DNA from: Bacillota bacterium
GTDB taxonomy: Bacteria; Bacillota; Clostridia; Peptostreptococcales; Natronincolaceae
Direction of reading: 5' to 3'
DNA: 64,000 nt
NCBI GenBank assembly: GCA_023387935.1
Contig: JAEWHG010000077.1
Span: 1-64,000, forward strand
The notes under the pieces: generated by a model
Told to the model about the DNA's origin: nothing
Seen by the model: only the letters and a program-made list of their open reading frames with translations
Databases searched by the model: none
Shown: positions 17,508 to 25,901 of the stretch, piece after piece
Layout: each line of letters starts with the position of its first letter
Numbering within the stretch: the first letter of the stretch is position 1
Translations under genes and position numbers: made by a program

Positions 17508-17900
17508 ATGGATACAATTGAAAATTTAGAGTATGGTGAAGTTAAAATTGTTGATGATGTTGTAGCAACAATTGCAGGGTTAGCTGCTACAGAGGTTAAA
17601 GGTGTAGCTGGAATGAGCGCAGGCTTTGTTGGAGGAATTGCAGAAATTTTAGGAAAAAAAAGTCTTTCCAAAGGTGTAAAGGTGGAAGTAAAGGAAAAGG
17701 TTGCTAGTATCGATTTATATATTATAGTTGAATATGGAACTAAAATTCCTGATGTGGCTTGGGAAATTCAAGAAAATGTTAAAAAAACCATAGAAACAAT
17801 GGTTGGTGTAGGTGTAAGCGAAGTAAACATACATGTACAAGGCGTAAGATTCCCTAAAGAAGCAATAGAAAGTGAGAATCAAGAGCAACAATCAAAATAA
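17508..17900 (+). CDS. Asp23/Gls24 family envelope-stress protein
   Basis: 130 residues, full length for the family (YqhY in B. subtilis, found next to nusB). Family signatures are EYGEVKIVDDVVATIAGLAATEVKGVAGM and the end NIHVQGVRFP. Homologues are abundant membrane-near or cytosolic proteins linked to cell envelope or lipid homeostasis; B. subtilis YqhY is linked to acetyl-CoA carboxylase regulation, but the acc genes are not next to this copy. Ribosome site AAGGGGTGAT. Confidence 0.92.
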   Translation: MDTIENLEYGEVKIVDDVVATIAGLAATEVKGVAGMSAGFVGGIAEILGKKSLSKGVKVEVKEKVASIDLYIIVEYGTKIPDVAWEIQENVKKTIETMVGVGVSEVNIHVQGVRFPKEAIESENQEQQSK

Positions 17901-17911
17901 CATTTAATTCT

Positions 17912-17942
17912 ACTAACCCTCTAAACTTAGAGGGTTAGTTTA
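17912..17942 (+). terminator. Rho-independent terminator after the Asp23 gene
   Basis: CTAACCCTCTAA (17913-17924) pairs perfectly with TTAGAGGGTTAG (17927-17938), then TTTAGGTT. The T run is short, but the stem is strong. Confidence 0.65.
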
Positions 17943-18107
17943 GGTTAATGGGCGAAACCGTAGTCGTGTGTATTTTTATTAAATATTCTAGTTGTTAATC
18001 TATAACAAAATTAATTTTACTTTTTTAGGGTTTAAATTTGCTAGTTACATAGAACAATAAATAATATATAATAAGTCCATACACTTACATACCATAGGAG
18101 GAAAAAT

Positions 18108-18524
18108 ATGAGTAGAAAATTAGCTAGAGAACTTAGTATGAAAGTATTATTTGAAATGCATCTTAATAATGATTTTGATTTGAAAAAGGTAGAGCACCAT
18201 TTGTTTGAAGGAAGCATTGAGGAGCAACAAAATGAGTATATATATGGAATATTAAATCGTGTTATTGAAAACCTTACTGATATAGATCAAATTATTGAAG
18301 AATACGCTAAAGGATGGAAGCTTAATCGTATTGCTAATGTTGATTTAGCAATTTTACGATTAGCTTTTGCTGAAATACTTTATATGAAGGATATTCCATA
18401 TAGAGTGTCTATTAATGAAGCTGTAGAATTAGCAAAAATATATGGATCTGATGAAACACCAGCTTTTATTAATGGAATTTTAGGTAAGTACGTAGAAAAA
18501 GAAGGACTAAAAGAAAATGAGTAA
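18108..18524 (+). CDS. nusB: Transcription antitermination factor NusB
   Basis: 138 residues, all-helical RNA-binding protein that with NusE/S10 binds boxA during rRNA antitermination. Family features: MSRKLARELSMKVLFEMHLN at the start and INEAVELAKIYGSDETPAFINGILGKYV at the end. AGGAGG site 7 bases before the ATG. A possible promoter is TTACAT (18045-18050) with TATAAT (18067-18072). It overlaps the next gene by 8 bases. Confidence 0.96.
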   Translation: MSRKLARELSMKVLFEMHLNNDFDLKKVEHHLFEGSIEEQQNEYIYGILNRVIENLTDIDQIIEEYAKGWKLNRIANVDLAILRLAFAEILYMKDIPYRVSINEAVELAKIYGSDETPAFINGILGKYVEKEGLKENE

Positions 18525-19488
18525 AAAAGCTGTATTGGGCCTGGACACATCGAACTATACTACTTCCATGGCTCTAATGTCTCTGGATGGGGAAATACTG
18601 TATGACGCAAGAAAATTACTACCTGTGGATACGGGTAAAAAAGGTTTGAGACAATCAGATGCTCTTTTTCATCATATTAAACAATTGCCTACTTTATCTG
18701 AGGATATAGCAAAAGGTAGTGATGAATTTAATATTGTTGCAATTAGCGCATCAACAAGACCAAGGCCTATAGAAAATTCATATATGCCTGTATTTCTAGC
18801 GTCAAGATCATACGGTGAAACTATGAGTAATCTATGGAATATTCCTTTCTATGAGTTCAGCCATCAAGAAGGCCATATTGAGGCTGGATTATGGTCTGAA
18901 AAGTTGAATATAAATGAGGAATTTATAGCTCTTCATATATCCGGTGGCACTACAGAAGTATTGAGGGTAAAGCCCCTGGATGTAGGGTATGATATTGAAA
19001 TAATTGGTGGTACCAGCGATATCAGCGCAGGACAGTTAATCGATAGAGTGGGTACGAATATGGGACTTCCGTTTCCGGCAGGACCACATTTAGAACAAAT
19101 GAGTATAAATATTGAAAATATAGATTTTAATATACCTGTATCTGTAACAGGAAATATGGTTAGCTTTTCTGGTCCCGAAACATATTTTTCAAGGCTTATA
19201 AATAGCAATACTACCAGTCATAGCGAGATTGCATATGCTACGTTTCATTGTATAGGAAGATCCCTAGAAATATTAATTCGAAATGTGAAAAAGCAATGTC
19301 CTCTGAGGAATCTGCTAATTGTAGGAGGAGTAGCTTCAAATAATCTGATTCGGTCATATTTATTGGACAAGTTGTGTAATGAAAATTTCCATATTTATTT
19401 TGCAGCTTCTAAGTATTGTACAGATAATGCAGTAGGAATATCATCTCTTGGATTATCTCAATATCTAAAGGAAAACGATAACCTTTAA
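18517..19488 (+). CDS. TsaD/Kae1-like paralogue of unknown function
   Basis: 323 residues of the ASKHA fold related to TsaD, the threonylcarbamoyl-A37 tRNA enzyme. Visible parts: VLGLDTSNYTTSMALMS, the metal-site region SHQEGHIEAGLW, ALHISGGTTEVLRV, GQLIDRVGTNMGLPFPAGPHLE and LLIVGGVASNNLIRSYL. It differs from true TsaD in the metal loop (HQEGH) and in SGGTTE, where TsaD has SGGHTE. A dedicated tsaD is expected elsewhere in the genome. It sits where folD usually lies between nusB and xseA. Function not established; probably a divergent TsaD paralogue common in clostridia. Confidence 0.8.
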   Translation: MSKKAVLGLDTSNYTTSMALMSLDGEILYDARKLLPVDTGKKGLRQSDALFHHIKQLPTLSEDIAKGSDEFNIVAISASTRPRPIENSYMPVFLASRSYGETMSNLWNIPFYEFSHQEGHIEAGLWSEKLNINEEFIALHISGGTTEVLRVKPLDVGYDIEIIGGTSDISAGQLIDRVGTNMGLPFPAGPHLEQMSINIENIDFNIPVSVTGNMVSFSGPETYFSRLINSNTTSHSEIAYATFHCIGRSLEILIRNVKKQCPLRNLLIVGGVASNNLIRSYLLDKLCNENFHIYFAASKYCTDNAVGISSLGLSQYLKENDNL

Positions 19489-19506
19489 GGGAGGTTAAAT
19501 TAAATT

Positions 19507-20733
19507 ATGCAAATCAAGGCCCTCTCTATTTCAGAAGTTAATCAATACATAAAAAGAATCCTAAGCAGTGATCCTATTTTAGGGCATATTCGGGTAAAAG
19601 GTGAAATATCAAATTATAAATTTCACAGTAGTGGACATATGTATTTTACTTTAAAAGATGAGAATTCCAGAATTAATTGTGTCATGTTTAAATCAAATTG
19701 CGAAAAATTAAAATTTATTCCTAAGGAAGGAATGAATTTAATTTGCAAAGGATATATATCCGTATACGAAAGAGATGGTCAGTATCAATTATACGTAAGT
19801 GATATGGAACCAGCAGGTATAGGAGCACTTTACTTAGCATTTGAGCAGCTTAAGGATAAGTTAAATGAGGAAGGTCTTTTTGATCATAAGTATAAAAAAA
19901 GACTCCCATCTATTCCTAGAAGAATCGGAATTATAACTTCGCCAACAGGAGCTGCTATTCGGGATATTATCTCTATTGTACTTAGAAGATTTCCAAAGGT
20001 TGAACTATACGTTTTTCCAGTTATCGTACAAGGAGAAGCTGCAGCAGAATCAATTGTTAATGCTATAGATATGTGTAATAGATTTTCAAATATTGATGTA
20101 GCTATTGTTGGACGTGGTGGCGGTTCTATTGAAGAACTCTGGGCCTTTAATGAAGAAAAGGTAGCTAGAGCAATATTTAATAGTGATATACCCATTGTTT
20201 CAGCTGTTGGTCACGAAACTGACTTTACAATTTCAGATTTTGTTGCTGATTTAAGAGCTGCTACTCCGTCAGCAGCAGCGGAGCTAGTTGTACCAAATAT
20301 TATTGAAGTAAGGGAATACGTACACTCTATTGAAAAAAGAATGATTTACTCAATGAAAACTAAACTTAATAATTTTCAACAAAGGTTATCTTTAATCGAG
20401 AATAGCTATACTTTTAAATATCCCTTAAACTCCATTTACGATAAAGAGCAGTATATGGATGATCTGTTACAGCGTATGAATCGATCTATAAATACTAAAA
20501 AGGAATTCAGTAAGACTCATCTAACACATTTAGGTGAACGCCTGAATAGCTTAAGTCCCTTATCCGTGTTTTCTAGGGGATACTCTATAGCTAGGGGCAA
20601 TAAGGACCAAATTATTAAATCTATAGATCAGGTTAAAGTCGGTGAATTAATAAAGATTGATTTAAAAGATGGTGAAATAAATTGTAAAGTCACTGAGTGT
20701 ATAAAGGGGGAAAAAGCCTTTGTCAAATCTTAA
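19507..20733 (+). CDS. xseA: Exodeoxyribonuclease VII large subunit
   Basis: 408 residues. The N-terminal OB fold (IRVKGEISNYKFHSSGHMYFTLKDE) is followed by the nuclease domain with RIGIITSPTGAAIRDI, VGRGGGSIEELWAFNEE and SAVGHETDFTISDFVADLRAATPSAAAE, then a long coiled coil and a C-terminal segment SPLSVFSRGYSIARG. ExoVII degrades single-stranded DNA from both ends. The small-subunit gene overlaps its end by 14 bases. Confidence 0.97.
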   Translation: MQIKALSISEVNQYIKRILSSDPILGHIRVKGEISNYKFHSSGHMYFTLKDENSRINCVMFKSNCEKLKFIPKEGMNLICKGYISVYERDGQYQLYVSDMEPAGIGALYLAFEQLKDKLNEEGLFDHKYKKRLPSIPRRIGIITSPTGAAIRDIISIVLRRFPKVELYVFPVIVQGEAAAESIVNAIDMCNRFSNIDVAIVGRGGGSIEELWAFNEEKVARAIFNSDIPIVSAVGHETDFTISDFVADLRAATPSAAAELVVPNIIEVREYVHSIEKRMIYSMKTKLNNFQQRLSLIENSYTFKYPLNSIYDKEQYMDDLLQRMNRSINTKKEFSKTHLTHLGERLNSLSPLSVFSRGYSIARGNKDQIIKSIDQVKVGELIKIDLKDGEINCKVTECIKGEKAFVKS

Positions 20734-20953
20734 TTTTGAAGAAGCACTAGCTAAGCTAGAGGAAGTAGTTAATAAACTAGAGAAAGACCAACTATCCTTG
20801 GATGAATCCTTGAAAATATTTGAAGAAGGAATAAATCTATATCGTATATGTAGCAAAGAACTTATAGAAGTTGAGGAAAAAATAAATACAATTGTAGAAG
20901 AAAATGGTGAATTTAAAAAAATTTCATTTGGGTATAATGGGGAGGAAAATTGA
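20720..20953 (+). CDS. xseB: Exodeoxyribonuclease VII small subunit
   Basis: 77 residues from a TTG start, with AAAGGGGGAAA about 7 bases before it inside the end of xseA. Typical sequence FEEALAKLEEVVNKLEKDQLSLDESLKIFEEGINLY. It forms the helical stalk of ExoVII. Tight overlaps with xseA and ispA point to one transcript. Confidence 0.95.
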   Translation: MSNLNFEEALAKLEEVVNKLEKDQLSLDESLKIFEEGINLYRICSKELIEVEEKINTIVEENGEFKKISFGYNGEEN

Positions 20954-21840
20954 TGGTTTTTAAGGAGCAATTAATGAACTATATTGATTTAGTAAATGAA
21001 AACCTTTCTAGTTATTTTCAGCAAGAAAATGGATATAATAATATATTAATAGAATCTATGAAATATAGCTTATTTGCAGGTGGTAAAAGATTAAGACCTA
21101 TTCTTGCTTTAGCATCCTATGATTTGTTTGGAAAGGATTTTCGTGAAGTTCTGCCATATGCCTGTGCATTGGAAATGATTCATACATATTCTTTAATACA
21201 TGATGATTTACCTGCTATGGATAATGATGACTATAGAAGGGGCAAACTAACGAATCATAAAGTATATGGTGAAGGGATTGCTATTCTTGCTGGTGATGGC
21301 CTTTTAAATTATTCTTTTGAAATTATGTTAGATCATGCTTTAAAACAGAAGAATATGTATCCATATATTAGAAGCATAAAAGAAATTGGAAATAGCGCTG
21401 GAATTCATGGAATGATAGGCGGACAAGTTGTTGATTTAGATAGTGAAAATAAACAAGTTAACGAAGAAACTTTAAAATACATACATTTAAATAAAACTGC
21501 AGCATTAATTACTGCTCCCCTAAAGATAGGAGCAATTATTGGTGGAGCAAATGAAGATGATATTAAAGCTATGGAAGAAGTAGGCCTTAATTTAGGACTT
21601 GCATTTCAAATTAAGGATGACATACTTGACGTTGTAGGAGATAAAAATAAACTTGGCAAAAATACAGGAAGTGATATAGAAAAACATAAAGCAACCTACC
21701 CTTCTTTATTCGGACTAGAAAATTCTATTAATAAAGTAGAAGAATTAACTGATAATGTGAAGGTGTTACTAAAACCTTATAACGGAAAATCGGAGTTTCT
21801 ATTAGATTTAAGCAATTATCTGTTAAATCGGGAGTTTTAA
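20953..21840 (+). CDS. ispA: Geranyl/farnesyl diphosphate synthase
   Basis: 295 residues from ATG 20953, which overlaps the xseB stop (TGATG) and lies 7 bases after GGGGAGG. Trans-isoprenyl diphosphate synthase with GGKRLRP, the first Asp-rich motif HDDLPAMDNDDYRRGK and the second motif KDDILDVVGD. The four-residue insertion in the first motif (DDLPAMD) is typical of bacterial FPP synthases. It makes C10/C15 precursors for undecaprenyl lipid and quinone-type products; dxs three genes on supplies the same pathway. Confidence 0.96.
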   Translation: MVFKEQLMNYIDLVNENLSSYFQQENGYNNILIESMKYSLFAGGKRLRPILALASYDLFGKDFREVLPYACALEMIHTYSLIHDDLPAMDNDDYRRGKLTNHKVYGEGIAILAGDGLLNYSFEIMLDHALKQKNMYPYIRSIKEIGNSAGIHGMIGGQVVDLDSENKQVNEETLKYIHLNKTAALITAPLKIGAIIGGANEDDIKAMEEVGLNLGLAFQIKDDILDVVGDKNKLGKNTGSDIEKHKATYPSLFGLENSINKVEELTDNVKVLLKPYNGKSEFLLDLSNYLLNREF

Positions 21841-21856
21841 TTAAGGAGGAAGATAG

Positions 21857-22306
21857 GTGAATTTTTTCGATGTAATTGGTGAAAATAAAGTTCTTTGGGT
21901 TGCAGCTTTTTCTTGGTTTGTAGCACAAGCAATAAAGGTGGTTCATACTTTTTTAGTTGAAGGAAGAATTGATTTTACTAGATTTGTTGGTTCTGGAGGT
22001 ATGCCTAGCTCCCATGCTTCATTTGTAATGGGACTTACAACTGCTGTAGGATTAACACATGGATGGGATTCTACATATTTTGCTATTGCTCTATGTTTTT
22101 CAATGGTAATTATGTATGATGCAGCAGGTGTAAGGAGAGCTGTAGGTAAGCAGGCAATTATTTTAAATAAAATGATTGAAGATATGCATCGTAAAAAAGA
22201 AAAGAAATCAACAGAAAAGAGACTAAAGGAATTGATTGGCCATACACCTATAGAAGTATTTGCTGGAGCTATTTTGGGTATAGTATTAGCTAACTTAATG
22301 ATTTAA
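21857..22306 (+). CDS. Divergent PAP2 family membrane protein
   Basis: 149 residues from GTG 21857 after AAGGAGGAAG. Related to YuiD: VGSGGMPSSHASFVMGLTTAVG carries the phosphatase-family SxxHA-like motif, followed by MYDAAGVRRAVGKQA and a C-terminal helix TPIEVFAGAILGIVLA. Four membrane helices. Possibly acts on a lipid or isoprenyl phosphate, which would suit its place between ispA and dxs, but no activity is established for the family. Confidence 0.88.
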   Translation: MNFFDVIGENKVLWVAAFSWFVAQAIKVVHTFLVEGRIDFTRFVGSGGMPSSHASFVMGLTTAVGLTHGWDSTYFAIALCFSMVIMYDAAGVRRAVGKQAIILNKMIEDMHRKKEKKSTEKRLKELIGHTPIEVFAGAILGIVLANLMI

Positions 22307-22399
22307 TTATGATAATTTTCTGCGATACATTGCTTAATTACTAATTAGTATCAATACAGTATCTAAACTATAAAACTACTTATTCTACTATATCCGCTA

Positions 22400-22436
22400 T
22401 GGCTGATAGTATTTGCTATCAGCTTTATGTTTATGA
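22400..22436 (+). terminator. Possible terminator before dxs
   Basis: GCTGATAG (22402-22409) pairs with CTATCAGC (22416-22423) with a 6-base loop, followed by TTTATGTTTATGATTTT. The T-rich tail is interrupted, so this is a moderate call. Confidence 0.45.
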
Positions 22437-22507
22437 TTTTGACAACACGATAATTTAAATAAATCCAGTGCCTTCGATTAACTGAAAGATAGGAGGGAGA
22501 TTATAAT

Positions 22508-24415
22508 ATGTATCAATATTTAACAAAGATTAATTCTATTGAGGATTTAAAAAAACTGAATGCTAAAGAGATAAAAGTATTAGCAGATGAAATACGAGAT
22601 TTTTTAATTAAATCTGTTTCTAAAACAGGGGGGCATTTAGCATCTAATTTGGGTATAGTAGAGCTAACTTTAGCTTTACATACTACTTTTAATAGTCCTG
22701 AGGATAAAATTATTTGGGATGTTGGACACCAAGCTTATGTACATAAAATACTAACTGGCAGAAGGGACAAGTTTTCTACTTTAAGACAATACAAGGGATT
22801 AAGTGGATTTCCTAAAAGATATGAAAGTGAGCATGACCATTTCGATACAGGTCATAGTAGTACTTCCATATCAGCAGCCATGGGTTTAGCTACAGCTAGG
22901 GATTTAAAGAAGGATAAATATAAGGTTATTGCAGTTATTGGAGACGGCGCAATGACTGGTGGCATGGCTTTTGAAGCATTGAACCATATAGGACAGAGCG
23001 AGAAAGATATTGTAGTCGTTTTGAATGACAATGAAATGTCAATATCTCCAAATGTAGGTGGACTTTCTAATTATTTAAATAAAATAAGGACGGCCCCTAT
23101 ATATTCTAAGGTTAAAGATGATGTAGAATACCTAATCAGTAATATACCTGCCATAGGTAAAAGTGTTATGAAAACTGCAGAAAAGGCAAAGGACAGTATA
23201 AAGTATTTTTTTGTCCCAGGTGTATTATTTGAGGAATTGGGGTTCACATATATAGGTCCTATAGATGGACATGATTACAGTGCACTATATGAGGTAATGA
23301 ATCGTACTAAGAATATTAAGGGGCCTGTTTTATTACATGTTGTGACTAAGAAAGGAAAAGGTTATCCTTTGGCTGAAAAATCACCGGATAAGTTTCATGG
23401 CGTTAGCTCCTTTGATATTAAGACAGGCGAACCAATTTCCTCTAGTACTTCTTTGTCATATTCTGAAATTGCAGGTAATACGTTGGTCGAATGTGCAGAC
23501 AAAGATGAAAGAATTGTTGCTATTACTGCTGCTATGCCTTCTGGTACTGGACTGAATGCTTTTGCTAAGAAACATCCAAATAGATTTTTCGATGTTGGAA
23601 TAGCTGAGCAGCATGCGGCTACATTTGCTGCCGGAATGGCTGCTGGTGGATTTAATCCGGTTTTTGCTGTTTACTCAACGTTTCTTCAAAGAGCTTATGA
23701 TCAAGTAATTCATGATGCATGTATTCAAAATCTGCCTGTTACTTATTTAATTGATAGATCTGGTTTAGTAGGTAATGATGGTGAGACGCATCATGGGGCT
23801 TTAGATGTATCTTTCTTATCTTGCATACCAAATTTAACATTTATAGCACCAAAGGATGGATTGGAGCTGAAGGAAGCAGTTAAATTTGCTATGAAGCACA
23901 ATGGTCCCATAGCGATTCGTTATCCTAGGGGTTCTTCTGTAATAGAAGGTGAGGGATCATTTAATCCATTAAAGCTTGGAAAGGGAGAAATTAATTATCA
24001 AAGTGGAAACGATGTATTAATAATAGCTCTTGGAACCCTAAGTAATATGGCATTGGATATCTGTAAAGAGTTAGAAAAAAATAATATTTTTTCTACCTTA
24101 GTTAATCCTAGATTTATTAAGCCCATGGATAAAGATCTTATTGTTGGTTTGGCTCAAAAACATAAGATAATTTACACTATTGAGGATAATGCTAAAATTG
24201 GAGGCTTCGGAAGCTTAGTACAGGTTCTATTAAATGACAATAAAATTTTCAAAGAAGTAAAAGTATTCGCGTTACCAGACGAATTTATTGAGCATGGAGA
24301 TGTGGATACTTTATATGGAGATTTAGGATTAAATAGTGTTAATATAATAGATGAAATAAAGAATGATTTTAACAATAATATATTATTCAATAATATTGCA
24401 ATAACAAAAAAATAG
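22508..24415 (+). CDS. dxs: 1-deoxy-D-xylulose-5-phosphate synthase
   Basis: 635 residues. First enzyme of the non-mevalonate isoprenoid pathway: pyruvate plus glyceraldehyde-3-phosphate to DXP, using thiamine diphosphate. Key parts: GHQAYVHKILTGR, the ThDP motif GDGAMTGGMAFEALNHIG with ND at LNDNEMSIS, FEELGFTYIGPIDGHD, and in the pyrimidine domain FFDVGIAEQHAATFAAGMA and DRSGLVGNDGETHHG. Full length. AGGAGGGAG site 10 bases before ATG. Confidence 0.98.
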   Translation: MYQYLTKINSIEDLKKLNAKEIKVLADEIRDFLIKSVSKTGGHLASNLGIVELTLALHTTFNSPEDKIIWDVGHQAYVHKILTGRRDKFSTLRQYKGLSGFPKRYESEHDHFDTGHSSTSISAAMGLATARDLKKDKYKVIAVIGDGAMTGGMAFEALNHIGQSEKDIVVVLNDNEMSISPNVGGLSNYLNKIRTAPIYSKVKDDVEYLISNIPAIGKSVMKTAEKAKDSIKYFFVPGVLFEELGFTYIGPIDGHDYSALYEVMNRTKNIKGPVLLHVVTKKGKGYPLAEKSPDKFHGVSSFDIKTGEPISSSTSLSYSEIAGNTLVECADKDERIVAITAAMPSGTGLNAFAKKHPNRFFDVGIAEQHAATFAAGMAAGGFNPVFAVYSTFLQRAYDQVIHDACIQNLPVTYLIDRSGLVGNDGETHHGALDVSFLSCIPNLTFIAPKDGLELKEAVKFAMKHNGPIAIRYPRGSSVIEGEGSFNPLKLGKGEINYQSGNDVLIIALGTLSNMALDICKELEKNNIFSTLVNPRFIKPMDKDLIVGLAQKHKIIYTIEDNAKIGGFGSLVQVLLNDNKIFKEVKVFALPDEFIEHGDVDTLYGDLGLNSVNIIDEIKNDFNNNILFNNIAITKK

Positions 24416-24425
24416 GAGAAATTGT

Positions 24426-25232
24426 ATGGATGAGAAAGAACGATTAGATAGTTTATTGGTTGAAAAAGGTTTTTTTGATAGTAGAGAGAAAGCAAAGGGT
24501 GCAATTATGGCTGGCTTGGTTTTTATTGATAATCAGAAAATTGATAAACCAGGTACAAAGGTAAGTAAAAATGGAGCAATATTGGTAAAAGGAAATCCAA
24601 TACCTTATGTTAGTAGGGGCGGGTTAAAGCTAGAAAAAGCTATGGGGCAATTTAATTTAAATTTAAATAACAAAATTTGTTTTGATATCGGCGCATCCAC
24701 AGGGGGCTTTACGGATTGTATGCTTCAAAATGGAGCAGCAAAAGTATATTCAATAGATGTAGGATACGGTCAGCTGGACTGGAAATTAAGGCAGGACCCC
24801 AGAGTAGTAACGATGGAGAGAACTAATATTAGACATGTTGTTTTAGATGATATTGGAGAAATGGCAGATTTTGCGTCAATAGACGTTTCTTTTATTTCAT
24901 TGAGACTTGTTTTACCTGTACTAAAACAACTTCTTAAATTAAATGGAGAAATTGTTGCTTTGGTAAAGCCTCAGTTTGAAGCTGGTAAGGACAAGGTAGG
25001 GAAAAAGGGAGTTGTAAGGGATATATCTGTTCATAAAAGTGTAGTATTTGATATGATTTCTTTTGCTACAGGTATAGGACTTGAAATAATCGATCTAACA
25101 TATTCACCTATTAAAGGGCCGGAAGGGAATATCGAATATTTATTATATATGAAAAATGCGGAAACAGGTACTTCATTAATTAATATAGATTATATAGAGA
25201 ATATAATTAATAAATCCCATGAGAGCTTATAG
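24426..25232 (+). CDS. tlyA: TlyA family rRNA 2'-O-methyltransferase (hemolysin-like)
   Basis: 268 residues. N-terminal S4 RNA-binding domain (RLDSLLVEKGFFDSREKAKGAIMAGLVFID) and a C-terminal FtsJ-like SAM domain with FDIGASTGGFTDCMLQNGA, the catalytic KPQFEA and GKKGVVRD. In mycobacteria TlyA methylates 16S and 23S rRNA; the Firmicutes homologue is YqxC. It starts 11 bases after dxs. In many relatives a NAD kinase gene follows; here 205 non-coding bases follow instead. Confidence 0.95.
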   Translation: MDEKERLDSLLVEKGFFDSREKAKGAIMAGLVFIDNQKIDKPGTKVSKNGAILVKGNPIPYVSRGGLKLEKAMGQFNLNLNNKICFDIGASTGGFTDCMLQNGAAKVYSIDVGYGQLDWKLRQDPRVVTMERTNIRHVVLDDIGEMADFASIDVSFISLRLVLPVLKQLLKLNGEIVALVKPQFEAGKDKVGKKGVVRDISVHKSVVFDMISFATGIGLEIIDLTYSPIKGPEGNIEYLLYMKNAETGTSLINIDYIENIINKSHESL

Positions 25233-25282
25233 ATATTCCGGCCAATATATAGAGATATATTTGTAATAATATAGCCTATTAA

Positions 25283-25334
25283 TTTATAATTTTGTAAAAT
25301 ATTTATAATTTTTTGTAAAATATTTATATTTTTG
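25283..25334. repeat. AT-rich tandem repeat upstream of argR
   Basis: TTTATAATTTTGTAAAATA (25283-25301) is followed directly by a copy with two extra T (25302-25322) and the start of a third (TTTATATTTTTG). It may hold ArgR operator half-sites, since ArgR family genes are often autoregulated, but no clear ARG box consensus is seen. Confidence 0.45.
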
Positions 25335-25437
25335 AAGGATTGTGTTATTTTATGAAGAATACTAAACGTGTAAACTATAAATTAAATGAACAATATAAAG
25401 TTTAGTAAAATTAGTATTAATTAAGGAGGAATCCTCT

Positions 25438-25887
25438 ATGAAGTATACAAGACATAGTAAAATTTTAGAATTAATAGAGAATAAAGAAATTGAAACCCAA
25501 GAAGATTTATCAGAGGAATTAAGAAACTTAGGTTTAAATGTAACACAAGCTACGGTTTCGAGAGATATTAAGGAACTTAGACTTATTAAAGTTCTTACTA
25601 AGGATGGAAAATATAAGTATGCTACTTTACAAAGTCAAGACAATATTTTATCAGATCGTGTAGTTAAAATTTTTAAAAATTCTGTTGTATCAATTGATTA
25701 TGCAGGTAATATTATTGTAATTAAAACTTTAACTGGTTCAGCACAAGCAGCAGCAGCAGCAATAGATGCAGTTGATATAGAAGATGCCGTAGGGACTATT
25801 GCAGGAGATGATACGATCTTTATAGTAATTAGAGATGCAAGTAATGTAGAAGAAACTATAGAGCATTTTAGAAAATTAATGAAATAA
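25438..25887 (+). CDS. argR: Arginine repressor ArgR/AhrC
   Basis: 149 residues. Winged-helix DNA-binding half ([38 protein letters not shown]) and the oligomerising, arginine-binding half with [14 protein letters not shown] and [15 protein letters not shown]. Hexameric repressor of arginine biosynthesis and activator of catabolism. AAGGAGGA site 8 bases before ATG. Conserved neighbour of recN. Confidence 0.97.
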   Translation: MKYTRHSKILELIENKEIETQEDLSEELRNLGLNVTQATVSRDIKELRLIKVLTKDGKYKYATLQSQDNILSDRVVKIFKNSVVSIDYAGNIIVIKTLTGSAQAAAAAIDAVDIEDAVGTIAGDDTIFIVIRDASNVEETIEHFRKLMK

Positions 25888-25901
25888 AGCGGGGGTTCTG
25901 T

